Of a stretch of 64,000 nucleotides of DNA, positions 46,030 through 57,350 are shown piece after piece. Origin of the DNA: Lithospermum erythrorhizon (Eukaryota; Streptophyta; Magnoliopsida; Boraginales; Boraginaceae). Position 1 is the stretch's first letter, and each line of letters begins with the position of its first letter. The stretch is from NCBI GenBank assembly GCA_019722365.1, contig JADFUC010001910.1:62001-126000 (forward strand), written 5' to 3'. The position numbers and the translations under genes were made by a program. The notes below the pieces were generated by a model. The model did not search any database. It saw nothing but the letters and a program-made list of their open reading frames with translations, and was not told where the DNA came from.

Positions 46030-47640
46030 TAGCTTGATGGGCCTCTGAATGGCATCATCAGGTGACTAATCAACTATCCGACAACATAATCTGATATAAT
46101 GAAGAAGAAATTTGGGCTCACAAATGGCACTAGGCCTTTGACTGAGTCTGGAATGGAGAGTGATGGCTTGTAGCTTCTCGACGGAGTTGAAAAATTATTA
46201 GAGGAATTACGGGCCTACGATCTTGAGTTGGCCGGCGATTGTCTTTCGCGTTGAAGTTGTGGAGGCATTAACTATGGGATTAGATGCGGTTACACCGATC
46301 ATAAAATCACGAAGTACCTCAGCGAGAGACTGAATTTAAGGCGGAGGAGATGGATGGAGTTTATCGACCCTTCTGATGTATTGTCGAGTATCGCGGGGGA
46401 AAGCAAGTAGTAGCGGTCTCACAGTCGAGAATGGAAGGCGACGAAACAAAGTAGAAATGAAAGCAGCTTGTAGTTCATCTTGAGGTTAGTATGATGGTGG
46501 TGTTGTCATGTGAAGGTTGACTGTACTCTTTGATCGTATCTTGGAGCTTATTGAAATATGAAAGTCTGAGAATATCATTGAGGTGAAGAATTGAGGTAGA
46601 TCAGTTTAGAGTGGTTGATGATAGTGGTGTATTGAGGATGAATGGTAGGTTGGTTGTACCGTATTCTGAGGAGTTGAAGAAGGAGATTCTTGATGAGGCT
46701 CATAATGCTCCTTATAGCATGCATCCGGGTAGCACGAAGATGTATTGGGACTTGAGGTTGGTTTATTGGTGGCCTGGGATGAAGAGAGAGATTGCAGAGT
46801 TTGTGGCGAGATGTTTGGTTTGTCAGCAGGTGAAGATTGAGCATAGACACCCTGCAGGTTTGTTGCAGCCACTTCCGATTCCTGAATGGACATGGGAGAA
46901 TATCACCATGGATTTCTTATTGGACTTCCTAGATCGTCGAGGCGGAATGATGGGATTTGGGTGATCGTGGACAGATTGTCGAGAGATACGCTCAAAAGCT
47001 ACCCGATTAAGTCAAGCGATGGACCCGGAGGCCATGGTATTTATGTTGATCAGTTGTGAGATTCATTAGGGGTTCAGTGTCGATTATGCTGACCGTGATC
47101 ACGAGGTTTACTTGGAGATTTTGTAATAATAGTTTTTCACGCTAGTATCCAAGATGGAACCATTTGGTATATGGTAGAAAGTATGAACTCAGTTCTTTGG
47201 AATGAAGTGGGAGAGAAGAAGGTTGATGGTTCCGAGTTAGTTGAAAGGTGGGTGGAGAGGATCCCGACGATGCAATGACACTTTAAAAGGCGGCCACGGG
47301 GCGAGGCGAAAAAATCGTGATGGTCGCCGGGTGGACTTGTCTTTCCAGTTAGTGTCCCGGGTGTTGGATATCTCCATGGAAAGGGGTAATGCGGTTTGGA
47401 AGGAAAGGAAAGTTGAGTCCCCGTTACATCGGACCGTTTGAGATTTTGGCGAGAGTGGGATCCGTAGCTTATCGTTTGGCGTTGCCTCCGGGATTAGATA
47501 GAATTCATAATGTCTTCCATGTGTCTTGCTTGAGGAAGTATGTTCCGGATGAATCTCACATTCTTAGCTCGGTACCCGAGTGGGAGACAGGGAGGATCTT
47601 ACCTTTGAGAGCGGTGGGGATTATTGGCCGGTAAGGAAAT
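46030..47640 (+). pseudogene. gypsy (Tekay/Del-like) RNase H and integrase of element G
   Basis: RNase H relics lie at 46160-46440: VMA(C), NYGPT, DHKITKYL, LRRRRWMEFI, EYRGGKA. Integrase begins with a long clean frame at 46611: GRLVVPYSEELKKEILDEAH, H-PGSTKMYWDLR, then the zinc-binding CLVCQQVK, and WTWENITMDFL at about 46890. The catalytic core is shredded (46960-47250). The C-terminal part at 47389-47600 is open: [31 protein letters not shown]. The ending (VVALVRCC, then REDDMR) matches the chromodomain-side tail of Tekay-like elements. Everything upstream of RNase H is missing. Confidence 0.85.
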
Positions 47641-47842
47641 GGTAATTGAAAAACAAAGGTGGTGGCCTTGGTGAGATGTTGTGGAGGAATCAGCCAGCGT
47701 AAATTCGACGTGGGGCGCGAGGATGACATGAGGCGTTACGTAACTTTCATGTAGGAGGTTAGTTGTTGTAGTTGTTTTATTTTATGTGTTGTATGTCTGC
47801 GTGTTGCATTAAGTGTTTCTTCCGTGGTAGTTGAGTTGAGTA

Positions 47843-47878
47843 AATTTCGAGGACGAAATTTTTATTAGGTGGGTAGAT
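47843..47878 (+). other. conserved palindrome box and polypurine tract of element G
   Basis: AATTTCGAGGACGAAATTT (47844-47862) is an inverted repeat with a four-base loop. Eleven bases later AGGTGGGTAGA (47867-47877) primes plus-strand synthesis. The LTR starts immediately after. The same pair is found, reversed, at 42459-42495 and more degraded at 39141-39175. Confidence 0.8.
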
Positions 47879-50165
47879 TGAAATAACCCGTTCCGTATAA
47901 GTATTATTTTAATATTGTTTGGGTAGAAATAAGTGTATGTTCGAGTTGTGTTGTTAGAAACTGAATGAGTTTTTCAAACCATGAACCAAAGCGACTTAAC
48001 ATTTCCTAAATATCTACGTCCCTCCTTTCCACTATTCGTCATCGTCCAACTCTCTTCCTTTCGTCTCTGAGGCGAAACCACTATCCTCCCAGCCCCCCCC
48101 GATGTTTTTATCGTTTCATGATGGAATCTTGTTCTGTCTTGATTATCAAAGGTCTGTTTTTTAATTTTCAAATCTAATCATTTTGAGAAATAGTTGACAA
48201 TCTTCAAAGTTTGATTTTTGTTGACTTGAGTTGACTTTGAGTTTCGGGACTTTAAATGGTATAGAGGTTTCATCTAAACTTGTATTAAGTGATTTGAGGT
48301 GATTATAATCGATTTTTTAGGGTTGAAATGTGTTGATTTGAGAGTTGATTTTTGTTGACTTTTTTAAATTTCATTAAATTGTATTATGATGTTATCGACC
48401 TTAATATAGTTTTTTTTGAAGTATAAGTTGTGATTTTGATGTTGATTGGAAGAGAGGCCAATGATGTTGAGATAGGATTTTTGTAAGTTGATTAATAATT
48501 GGGTTTTTGATTAAAGGTTGTTAGAAATAGATTAATTAGTTGGGAAATTGATTGTTGGATTGATTAAAAATTGTTTAGAGTGTTGGAATTGGGGTAGGGG
48601 GAGGGGGCCGAAATTTATTGTGTTGGGGTGGTTGGAATTCGTTTGTTTTATTAGTTGTTTAAGCAGTATAAATATTTTCTACCTAGAGTTGTTAAGTTGA
48701 TAACAATAATTGTTGTAAGTTGGATAGTTAAAAACTAAAACGGGTTATGATTGTAGTAAGTAGTAATTGTATTTTTGGGTATTTGTGATTAGGCGTGGAG
48801 CGTGGGAAACGGCACTTGGATTAGCTAGATGAGGCATTTATTATTGTTAGCCGAGGTGAGTAATTATCTCACGGGTGTAAATTAATTCTGAAATTGTGAA
48901 TGTATATGTATATTTTTGTGTTGATTATGGTTGAATATGAATTACTGTTGGATATGGTTTGTATGTTGTTTTGTGAGTCATTGGCGTTTTGAGGTGAAGT
49001 TGAGTCGTATTAGGATAAGTGGTTTTCGGGCTGTTTGGTCATTTTGGATGTTTAGAGTGTTTTGTTGGTTGAGTTGGTGTAGGACGAGTTGTATATGAGT
49101 TGTATGTTGAGTTGTATTATCCGATGGTATGTATACCTCGGTATAAGTGTGAAGGTATTTTGCCTCGTGCCTCGTTGCAGGCGTTGTTAGCTTATGTCGA
49201 CGGACATAAGTTTCTCCTTGCAGGTTGAGGTTGATTATATGCGCATTCGTTGTAGAAATCCGGATTTATGCTGAGTTGATTGAGTGTTTAGGGGTGAGTT
49301 CGAATGTTGAGTTGATTGAGCTGTTTAGTTGTGGGCTCGAACGTTGAGTTGATTGAGTTGTAGTTGTGGATTTGAGTAGTACTAGTGTTGTTGGCAGAGT
49401 TGTGGAGTTGGATGGTCTAGTTGGTTAGTCGGGATGTCTTATTGTGTTGGTTGATAGAGTAGAGTCGTTGACTCATTTGGGTATTATTGTCATTGATTTC
49501 TTTGAAATGTATGATTATCATTTTTATTGTCCTTTATCAGTATGTTTATGTTTAGTTAATTTTATAAATTTATACGTTTTGATAATAAATTCACTAATGA
49601 CTTATATATTATGCCCCTTCGTTGTATAATGTTAAATACATCTATGCTTTATCATAAATTAATTATTTTAATTACACTAGCGAGTGTGGGTTAATTTTCC
49701 CTCTTGAGATAAGTATTAGAAAACAAGCTTCACAGTTACACCACAGTCGCTATGGGATGCATTTATTTGTGCCCGGGTTGACGAGGTGGTCTTTGCAGTT
49801 TGGGTTACATTAGAGTGATCGTGCACTTAGAGCTACGAGTGGCGAATTAGCGATGCGTCTTCCTGATCTTAATGGTTGTTTTTATTGGTTGAATTCCTTT
49901 ATTTTTTTGTTATTTCGATTCGAGGCCGAGTTTTTATGTTGATATTTTATACTTTGGTCGATTGTATAGGTTGTGTTTTGTGGTTAGAAAACACCATGAT
50001 GGATCATTTATTAAAAACATTAACTTTTTAGATGTATTTTGTTTTATTAGGTTATATCGAGCAAATTATGCTTTTAAATTTTGAGTCGTCTATCAATTAG
50101 TGGCTACAGTGTCAAAGATTTGGATGATTCTAACCTCGGGCGGCCGACACAGGTGAGTCGTTACA
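47879..50165 (+). repeat. 3' LTR of gypsy element G
   Basis: It begins TGAAATAACCCGTTCCGTAT just after the polypurine tract and ends GGTGAGTCGTTACA at 50165, about 2.29 kb. A TATA-like CCTAAATATCTACG lies at 48005-48018, a donor-like AAAG|GTCTG at 48148-48155, and five TTGAC motifs at 48190-48360. A tandem repeat of the type GTTGAGTTGATTGAG with about 37-bp units lies at 49270-49365. Sequence after 50165 is the 5' LTR remnant of the host copia element. Confidence 0.8.
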
Positions 50166-50279
50166 CAATACATGGTAATACTTGGTAAATGAGTGATCTA
50201 GTAACTTCGTAGACAATCTATCTCCTTTCTTGTTAGACAAGATAATTTGGTGAACAAGACATCACATTATTTCATAACA
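50166..50279 (-). repeat. 5' LTR remnant of the nested copia element
   Basis: TAATACTTGGTAAATGAGTG at 50176 matches the 3' LTR at 23697, and GATAATTTGGTGAAC / AAGACATCAC continues the match to the LTR edge at 50279 (ATAACA). Only the first 114 bp of the LTR (minus sense) are left. Confidence 0.7.
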
Positions 50280-50950
50280 TAAACGATGTATGTACTACAT
50301 ACATCCCTAGAAAATTTCTCCAATTTTTTTTTAAAACAGTTAAAATTCACAAGCTTTGCGATATTAACTAACTTGAATTAATTACAAATTCGCGCATACA
50401 ATTAAAGACAAAAAACATTACGAAGTTTGTTACCATATAAATTATGTATAAGACTACATCCATCGATAGAAGATTGGTCCACTTTTTTCCAGTAATCAAA
50501 TTTCAAAACCTTCGTGATATCAACTAATTTGAATCGATTGCAAATTCAATCATACCATTAACGATAAATGTATTACTTCCTCCAATCCATTTTAATTGAC
50601 TTTCTTATATATGGAAATAAATCTTTGATTTTTAATTACTCTTTAACTATATTATTAAAAAAATTAAAAAATTAATATTATGAAAGTATTTTAAAAGAAG
50701 AATCCAAATATATAAATTTTATATTTTTTAGAATAATAAATAATTAGTAATTGATGGTCAAAGTTCAATTTCAAAAAATCAAACGACAATTAAAATGGAT
50801 TGGAGGGAATAATTCATTCTACATCCTAGAATATTCGTTCAATTGTCTTGTTCTATAATTAAAATCCACAAATGTTTTGGTATTAACTAACACAATGAAA
50901 TTTTATTTAAATTAAATTTATATTATTAATATTAAAATAGATTGAAAAAT
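50280..50950. repeat. 155-bp-type repeat array, right side, split by a MITE
   Basis: Units recur with a spacing of 156 bp: CAAATTCGCGCATACAATTA at 50385 and CAAATTCAATCATACCATTA at 50541. The second unit resumes after the MITE at about 50812 with TTCTACATCC, AGAATATTCGTTC and AAAATCCACAAATG. These are the same units as at 22921-23562. Confidence 0.7.
50576..50809. mobile_element. Stowaway-type MITE, 234 bp
   Basis: The left end CTTCCTCCAATCCATTTTAA is the reverse complement, with two changes, of the right end (TTAAAATGGATTGGAGGGAA). It is flanked by TA dinucleotides (50574-50575 and 50810-50811). The CTNCCTCC start and TA target are marks of Tc1/mariner-type MITEs. It sits inside a 155-bp repeat unit. 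Confidence 0.85.
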
Positions 50951-50954
50951 ATTA

Positions 50955-51706
50955 CTCCCTAATATTCAAATTATAAGTCGTTTAACCAGTTTTCATTTAA
51001 TCCTAATTATAAGTCACCTAACTTAAAAGACCATATTTTTTTCGTCTACCATTAATTAATGAAATCAAATATTTCCATAAAATAGTAAGATAATAAAGTT
51101 TCAAGTTTTGAGAGGTTATGTTTAACTTAAATACAAAGATAATTTCATAATAAAGTTTCTAGTTTTATAACAAATCTCTTTCCAAATATAGTTTTATTCC
51201 ATTCCACTATATTAGATATAAGTAAATTGAAGAGACTAATGAATGATAAATTATAAAAATAAAAAAGTGCTTTTGAATCATTAGTTAATATTAAATGAAT
51301 GCGAAAGTTATCAAATATCAGCTATCTTAAAAGTATTGATATAGCGAGCAGTTTTTACAAATCCATAATAATATTTGCTTAAATAATAATCTTTATCCAT
51401 TAGGTTTGAAAAATTTCAACTTGATACTATCAAACTCTTTCTTGTGTGTTTAATATTAAAATAATAAATCTATTTAATCTGAAACGAAACATAATCATTT
51501 AGATATATATAATACCATATCACTTAATTTATTAGTAGGGATAAGATTGTCAAATAAGAAAACATTGCTTAATTTATTAGTAGGAATAAGATTGTCCTAT
51601 AAGAAAATATTTCTCTGGGTTTGAGAAAATAGTTCTAGCTATAACATTAGTCATCCTAAAAACAAGAAAAATAACATAAGTGGCTTATAAATTGAATAGG
51701 AGGGAG
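50955..51706. mobile_element. Long Stowaway-type element, about 752 bp
   Basis: CTCCCTAATATTCAAATTAT at the left pairs with ATAAATTGAATAGGAGGGAG at the right (inverted). TA flanks lie at 50953-50954 and 51707-51708. There is no transposase frame. Inside, a 45-bp direct repeat (51523-51567 and 51568-51611, CTTAATTTATTAGTAGG start) is present. It is longer than a usual MITE, so it may hold a nested insertion. Confidence 0.75.
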
Positions 51707-51708
51707 TA

Positions 51709-52329
51709 TAATTTAATAAATATTTCCCAAAAAGTTATACATGATACGGAGTATTAAAAAATGTCGGACTTCAAATTTTAAGAAGTGAACTCATAAAATA
51801 GAATTTAGACGATCTTTTAAGGTTGAAGGAAGTACAAATTAATCTAAAAAACTTATCCAATTTTAAATTTTGATGGTTGATTCTATTAATATTGTGTATT
51901 TTTATAGTTCTTGCATAATATTTGGTATAAGATGCTTAATGTTTCTTATTATTACCATGATATGTTTTATAAAAATTATAATTATATATGTCAATCAAGG
52001 CTTTATAATTTGTTAAATTTTACGATTGAAAATAAAAATTGGGGAGGGTAAACAATTATGTCCAATTTGTGTCAACAAACCATCAGTAATGATAACAATG
52101 TCTCTTAAACATTCTCTAACATAATTTTAGATTAACATAGTTGTCACATGGATGGCTTAAATTTCAATAATACATTATGTATTCAGAGAATCGCTCTTGA
52201 ATAATTTTTCTCTAGAATCTTTTGTTTTAATCCCCTCCAGCAATTTTGATTTGATCTCGCAAGGATCATCCCCTATAACAATCATTTGCCAATATTTTCA
52301 GCAGTGTGAAAATTTTATTTTTGAAAAAT
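51709..52329. other. AT-rich spacer
   Basis: No gene or repeat is recognised. It may include the extreme 5' UTR of the following LINE. Confidence 0.5.
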
Positions 52330-52541
52330 CAACCCTCCCCAGGTGTGCAAATGTGCGATCCTGATTCATAGATCGTAAAAGATTCATTAGTATTCAAAGT
52401 AGCAGTTTACCTTACCAAATATGTATACACAATTTTGCTATTTAAAGGAGGGTAATGGAATGATCCCATACACCTTTCATCATTTCTATCACTTACGTTT
52501 AACCCCATTATATTTTGGTGGATTTTTTTGTATTTTCTTTC

Positions 52542-53400
52542 ATGGTTGTTCCTACTAATTATGGAAGGCAGAAATCATTCGCAGCTTTCTTGAAATGCAA
52601 CCTTCTTGAAGAGGAGCGCCGAATCCCGTCTCGGAGGAGGATCTAGCGGAAGGGATAGTGGAATGTGGAACGAGTGCTTTTGCCAAAGTTCTCTCACTCA
52701 AGGAGGGCTTCATAAGCAACCAAAATTTTACAATGACCATGTCAAAAGCTTGGAATTGCAAGGGTTGTGAGAGTCTCACCTTGGCGGAGACTCGATTCTA
52801 CATTCTTCCTGCGGAAGAAATAGCGTATAATGGGAGGAGATTAAGTAATTGTTTCGACAACCGTTTAGTAATGGGCGTGGGGGAGAAATGTGGGCCTGTC
52901 GAATCGAGTGCAGGCTACGCTTATTTTGGATGCATTTGAGAGAACTGAAGGACGAATTCTTTACAAAAGATGTGGCATTCAAATTAGCTGCGGCTTTTGA
53001 AGGATGTGAACAGGTGGAGTTGAGGAAAGACAAGATGGGACATAAATTCTTTCGAATCTAGGCGGTGTTATGAGTGGGTACCTATTCGAAGGATGTTTCA
53101 ATCTGTTGTGGGGGATAACCTAATCTGAGGCTATTTAGCATATGAAAGATTACCGAACCTTTGTTTCAGGTGTGGGCTACTAGGCCACTGGGTGAAATGC
53201 CTCGCTTACTTGAGGCCGGAACCCATGGAGAAATCTAGCATATGACGTTTGGATCGAAGAACTGTCGGAAAAATCTTGGATTATTTTCAAACTAGAAGAA
53301 GATCTGACACCAAGTGAAGACATTCAATCGTTAGGGGGTGGTCCTTCCAGGCTCAAAATATCCGATAATGGTGTTACTAGTTTAGGGGATGGTGATTCCC
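52542..53400 (+). pseudogene. LINE ORF1 (DUF4283-like plus CCHC knuckle)
   Basis: The ATG at 52542 starts MVVPTNYGRQKSF. A DUF4283-like RNA-binding region follows: KVLSLKEGFISNQNF, TMTMSKAWNCKG (52690-52770) and FTKDVAFKLAAAFEG, CEQVELRKDKMG (52960-53045). YERLPNLCFRCGLLGHWVKC at 53141-53200 is a zinc knuckle of the form C-x2-C-x4-H-x3-C, one residue shorter than the usual x4 before the last Cys. ORF1 proteins coat LINE RNA. A stop at about 52635 and later frameshifts disable it. Confidence 0.8.
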
Positions 53401-53984
53401 GGGATACCCGCGGGTTTGTCACGTTTTGCATTGGCTCGGAAACGTAAAGATGGCTCGAAAGGGGTACGATGTCAATTCAATGCTGTTGAAATATCATCAC
53501 CAAAGGGAAGGACAAATTTTGGCATATCATCGACACTTTCATTTGAAATGGCAATTTTAGGCTATTCAAAGGAGCGATAACTCTGCGGCCGAGATTTAGG
53601 AAGAATTGAATAGGGAATCTCTACAAATTAAATAAGACAAACGAGAACTTTGAATGAGAATCTCTCCAATGAGATAATCATTCACGATCTTATTCTGGTA
53701 GTCGATACGGGTTTTATCTTTGAAAACGGATCGTCGACTAAAGGCATTACGCCCCGCGCCAGTCAAATCAATCGAAGAGCGACTTAAGCCCGGCAATACT
53801 TTCATTACCAAAAGGCAAAGACTCAAATTCCAATTCCTCTGAGGCAATCAACGTCTCTCTAAATACAACTCTATAAATGCGGGACTGATAGAGTTAAACC
53901 CCTCAAAGAAGAGATTTCACCCGTATGTTGGAGGCGAGTTCAGCGGATCTCAGCAACCAAAGAAACCGTCTCTTCGTTCTTAGA

Positions 53985-54980
53985 TTAGATGGTTCGAAGC
54001 AACTTTCAAATCGGTGAGGCGCTAGCCGACCCAATGAAGTATCCTATGTCGGAGTTTGGTGATCCCGAGCGGAGTTAGATCCGCAATTTGGGTTAGTGAT
54101 TTCAAGTAAGTCCAATTTAGTCTTCACGATGGAAGCCCAAGTTACATAGAAAAAAAGGCTAAGGATTACATCGACATAAAATCAAATTACCACATGCTTT
54201 GTTAGTGGATGCAATTTAGAGACGAGGTGGTTTAGCATTACTCTGGAATGGGTATATAGAGGTGGAGATGCTTATCTTTTGCTGCCATCATATTGAGGCG
54301 GATTATCGAGGAAGCGAGGCAGTCTACAGAGGATGGGTGGGTTTCTATGGTCCTTAGTAAAGTACCAAAAGAAAATTATCATGGAATCTTTTTACATTTT
54401 ATCTCGTTTTCTACGTACTTCAGTGTGTCGTTGGTGATTTAATGATGTTTTTGTCGGTTATGAGCATGTCTCCCAAACATGTTCCCGACCACAATGACAA
54501 ATGGATAACTTTCGCCAATGTGCTACGGATTGTGGGATTTTTTATGTGGGTTTCTCTGGTTTCCTTTACTGCTTGGTACAATAATTTCATTTCTCCTCGC
54601 TCTCTAGGAGCTAGGCTTAATAGAGGTGGTAGCAAATGTGGATCGATGAATTTTCAGTCTGGTGATGCATCTTTCTATGATCATCCGGACCATTTTCCTT
54701 TATTACTCAATAAAGGTACACGGAAGAACGACATTAAAAGGGGCAAGCCTAGATTCATATTTGAACCTAGCAGGTGTTTATACGAAGAAACTATCGGTGT
54801 GGTTCAAGTAGCATGGCAAAAACAATGGGTTGAGGACACAGGGAGAAACCTCTTTACTTGCATCCAAAATAGTAAATTGAGGCTACTAAACTGGAAGCGT
54901 GATAAATTGGGTAATGTACAACATCAGATTGATTCCAAACAAACAACCCTTGACAACCTTAATCAAAGGCCTTTATAACC
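53985..54980 (+). pseudogene. LINE endonuclease domain (start of ORF2)
   Basis: Fragments match the plant L1 endonuclease: LPHALLVDA (about 54190), GGLALLWNGYIEVE (54220-54265), CVVGD at about 54424. From 54442 a clean frame of 178 codons runs through SFTAWYNN, RLNRGG, SGDASFYDHPDHFPLLL (the SDHxP active-site loop appears as YDHPDHFP), and RGKPRFIFEPS. The endonuclease nicks target DNA for target-primed reverse transcription. Most of its N-terminal half is unreadable. Confidence 0.75.
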
Positions 54981-55029
54981 CAATGACTCAAAGAATAGGC
55001 CCTCATTTTGATTAAGAATATCGATAAGT

Positions 55030-56760
55030 TGCGTGAAGCAAATGATTTATATTGGAGGCAAAAAGCTAGAGTTGAATGGAGAGTTAAAGGGGATAGAAAT
55101 ACAGCGTATTTCCGTACTTCATCCTGGTCAGAATGAACTTAATCATGACCGCCGAGGATGGACAAGGCCAATATTTCGCTAAGGGCGTAGGCGTACAAAA
55201 TCTTGTAGCGGACTTTTATCAGGCAGTCTTCACCTCGGGAAGTCCACCGAAAGGCCCATTTCGCTTGCGAATCTACATACAAAGAAGCTCTCTTTTTTTG
55301 CAAAAAATCAATTTGGTTAGAATGTTTTAACACTTGGAGTGAAGAATAGCCAATCAAAGGAAATAAAGCGGCAATTACGATGGAATGTCGAGTCGATTTT
55401 TAACATTGGAAGTGGTTTGATGGGATACCGATGCTATGGTTAGAACTACCTTAATAATGGGGTTATTTCACAAGTTCGATTTATAAATCGGCTTTTTAAC
55501 CTAAGGTAAAATGTCCAGTCAGCATGACACATTTTAGGCTGATTGCCCTCTACAATACAGTTGCTAAAGTTATTGCAAAGGAATTGTCAATCACACTGAA
55601 AAATGTTCTTCAATATTATTAGCCTCAGGAGACCCGAGGTATTTTGTCTACAATAAATTTCCATCAGCGAGATAATGTTACTGCTCTCTTATGAAGTAGA
55701 TCATTTTATAAAACACGAGAAAGCAGGAAGAGAAGGCTTCATGTTGATTAAGTTAGATATGATGAAAGCCTACAATAGAATAGAGTGGAGTTTCTTAAGG
55801 CCATGATGATGCAATTGAATTTTAGCCATAAATGAATTAATCTAATCATGGACTATGTGGCCTCGGTGTCCTATTCAGTAATGATTAATGGTGTTCAATC
55901 TGGATATTTTAAGCACAGGTAGGCGCCGACAAAGCGGCCTCTTATCTCCACTCGCTTTTCATAATTTGCACAGAGGACTTAATTTTTCTACTCAATAATA
56001 CATGTACTTTAGGTGAATTAAAAGGTATCAGTTTAGGAACGTATACTGCCACTTTCTCACACCTTATGATCGTAGACAACACTCTTTTGTTGGGTTGGGC
56101 CTCAATAGCTGAAGCCACCACTTTCATGAATATTCTAAAGTAATATGAAATCTGGTCATTGCAATTGATCAACCCCAGAAGTCTTCCGTGCAATTTAGTC
56201 CCAATGTTTCAGGGGAACTAAAGGCTACAATCACAGGCATCTTGGGAATGCCAGAGGTGGCAAACCATGGAAAATATCTGGGACTCCCAACCTCTTTAGG
56301 CACTTCAAAGAAGGAGATTTTCTCCTCCATCATTGAGAAAGTGAAGGCCGAGTTGAGGGTTGGAAACCCAAATTACTTTCAAAAGCATGAAAGAAAGTTT
56401 TCATTAAAGAACTGTTACAAGCAATCCCCAACTACCCTATGCAATGCTTTTTGTGCTCATACAAGTGTGCAACAAAATCAACTCTATACTATCAAACTAT
56501 TGGTGGGGATCTTCAGGCAAAAAAGAAATCTATACACTGGGCTGACTGGAGAAAGTTATGCAATGCAAAAGCAAATGGCGGACTTGGTTTCAGGGACCTC
56601 AGAGTCTTTAATTTAGCTCTACTCAGTAAAAAGGTGTGGCGCCTCATCACTGATCCTGATAGCCGATTGGTCAACATCTACAAGGCCAAATACTTCCCTC
56701 AAGGCACCTTCTGGAATGCACAATTGGGGGTTAAACCCAGTTATACCTGAAGAAGTTTAT
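55030..56760 (+). pseudogene. LINE reverse transcriptase domain
   Basis: FRLIALYNTVAKVIAKEL lies at about 55530-55585, LDMMKAYNRIEW at 55753-55790, LMIVDNTLLL at 56063-56092, and LPTSLGTSKKEIF near 56285. A good C-terminal stretch (56439-56750) reads WADWRKLCNAKANGGLGFRD. Two catalytic positions are changed: the palm Asp in KAYD is Asn, and the FADD box reads IVDN. It is therefore inactive apart from the frame breaks. Confidence 0.8.
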
Positions 56761-57059
56761 TGCAAGTTAGAGACATGTTGAGTAAATCAGTGGATTGGAG
56801 TATAGGAGATGGCAAAACCATTAACATCTGGCATCAAAAATGGGTTACACACACATGGTCACATAAGCCGTATACCAGAGAACCACATGCATCTCGCAAA
56901 AATTCTATCCCAGAGTTCATAGATGTAGAGATTGGGACCTGGGACATCACAGCGCTAAGAGCCCATTTTTTACCAATAGATGTACATGAAATACTCAAGA
57001 TCCCTCTACAACATCTCAATCGACCAGATAAATCACTATGAGATCACCACCCAAGGGGC

Positions 57060-57350
57060 ATATTCACAGTCAACACAGTTTATCATGCATTCAAAGAGCT
57101 AACACAGGAGCATGCTCAATCATCAAGCCAAAGAGAACAAATGCACACACTCTACAATCGGTTTTGGCAATTCAAGATACCAGATAAAATTAAACATTTC
57201 AAATGGAGATGTATCAATAATAGTTTGCCAACATCCGACAATCTAATCAGAAGGCAAGTGAAGGTTGACCCCATATGTAAATTATGTAATTAAGAAACTG
57301 AAACTCATTTGCATGTGTTCAATACCTGTTGCTTCACTAAAGAGTTGTGC
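57060..57350 (+). pseudogene. zf-RVT domain at the LINE ORF2 C-terminus
   Basis: FWQFKIPDKIKHFKWRCINN, SLPTSDNLIRRQV, DPICKLCN and ETETHLHVFNTC are the zinc-binding reverse-transcriptase tail common to plant L1-type elements. One in-frame stop lies between CN and ETET. There is no RNase H domain after it. Confidence 0.8.

Larger units (their letters stand above)
23563..50279 (-). mobile_element. Ty1/copia element with two large internal insertions
   Basis: Minus-strand element: 3' LTR 23563-23786, PPT 23787-23798, pol 24060-26522 and 30056-31925, 5' LTR remnant 50166-50279. Both outer ends read TGTTATGA / TCATAACA, and short flanks match (ATAAAGC left, TAAAC right). The 155-bp repeat flanks both sides, and its unit realigns when the element is removed. 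A solo LTR (26523-30055) interrupts pol, and 31926-50165 is a pile of gypsy LTRs. Gag and most of the 5' LTR are missing, lost with the second insertion or a later deletion. Confidence 0.75.

Noticed and set aside
46575..46893. Minus-strand Ser/Pro/His-rich frames
   Set aside because: They are the reverse of the well-supported plus-strand integrase frame at 46611.
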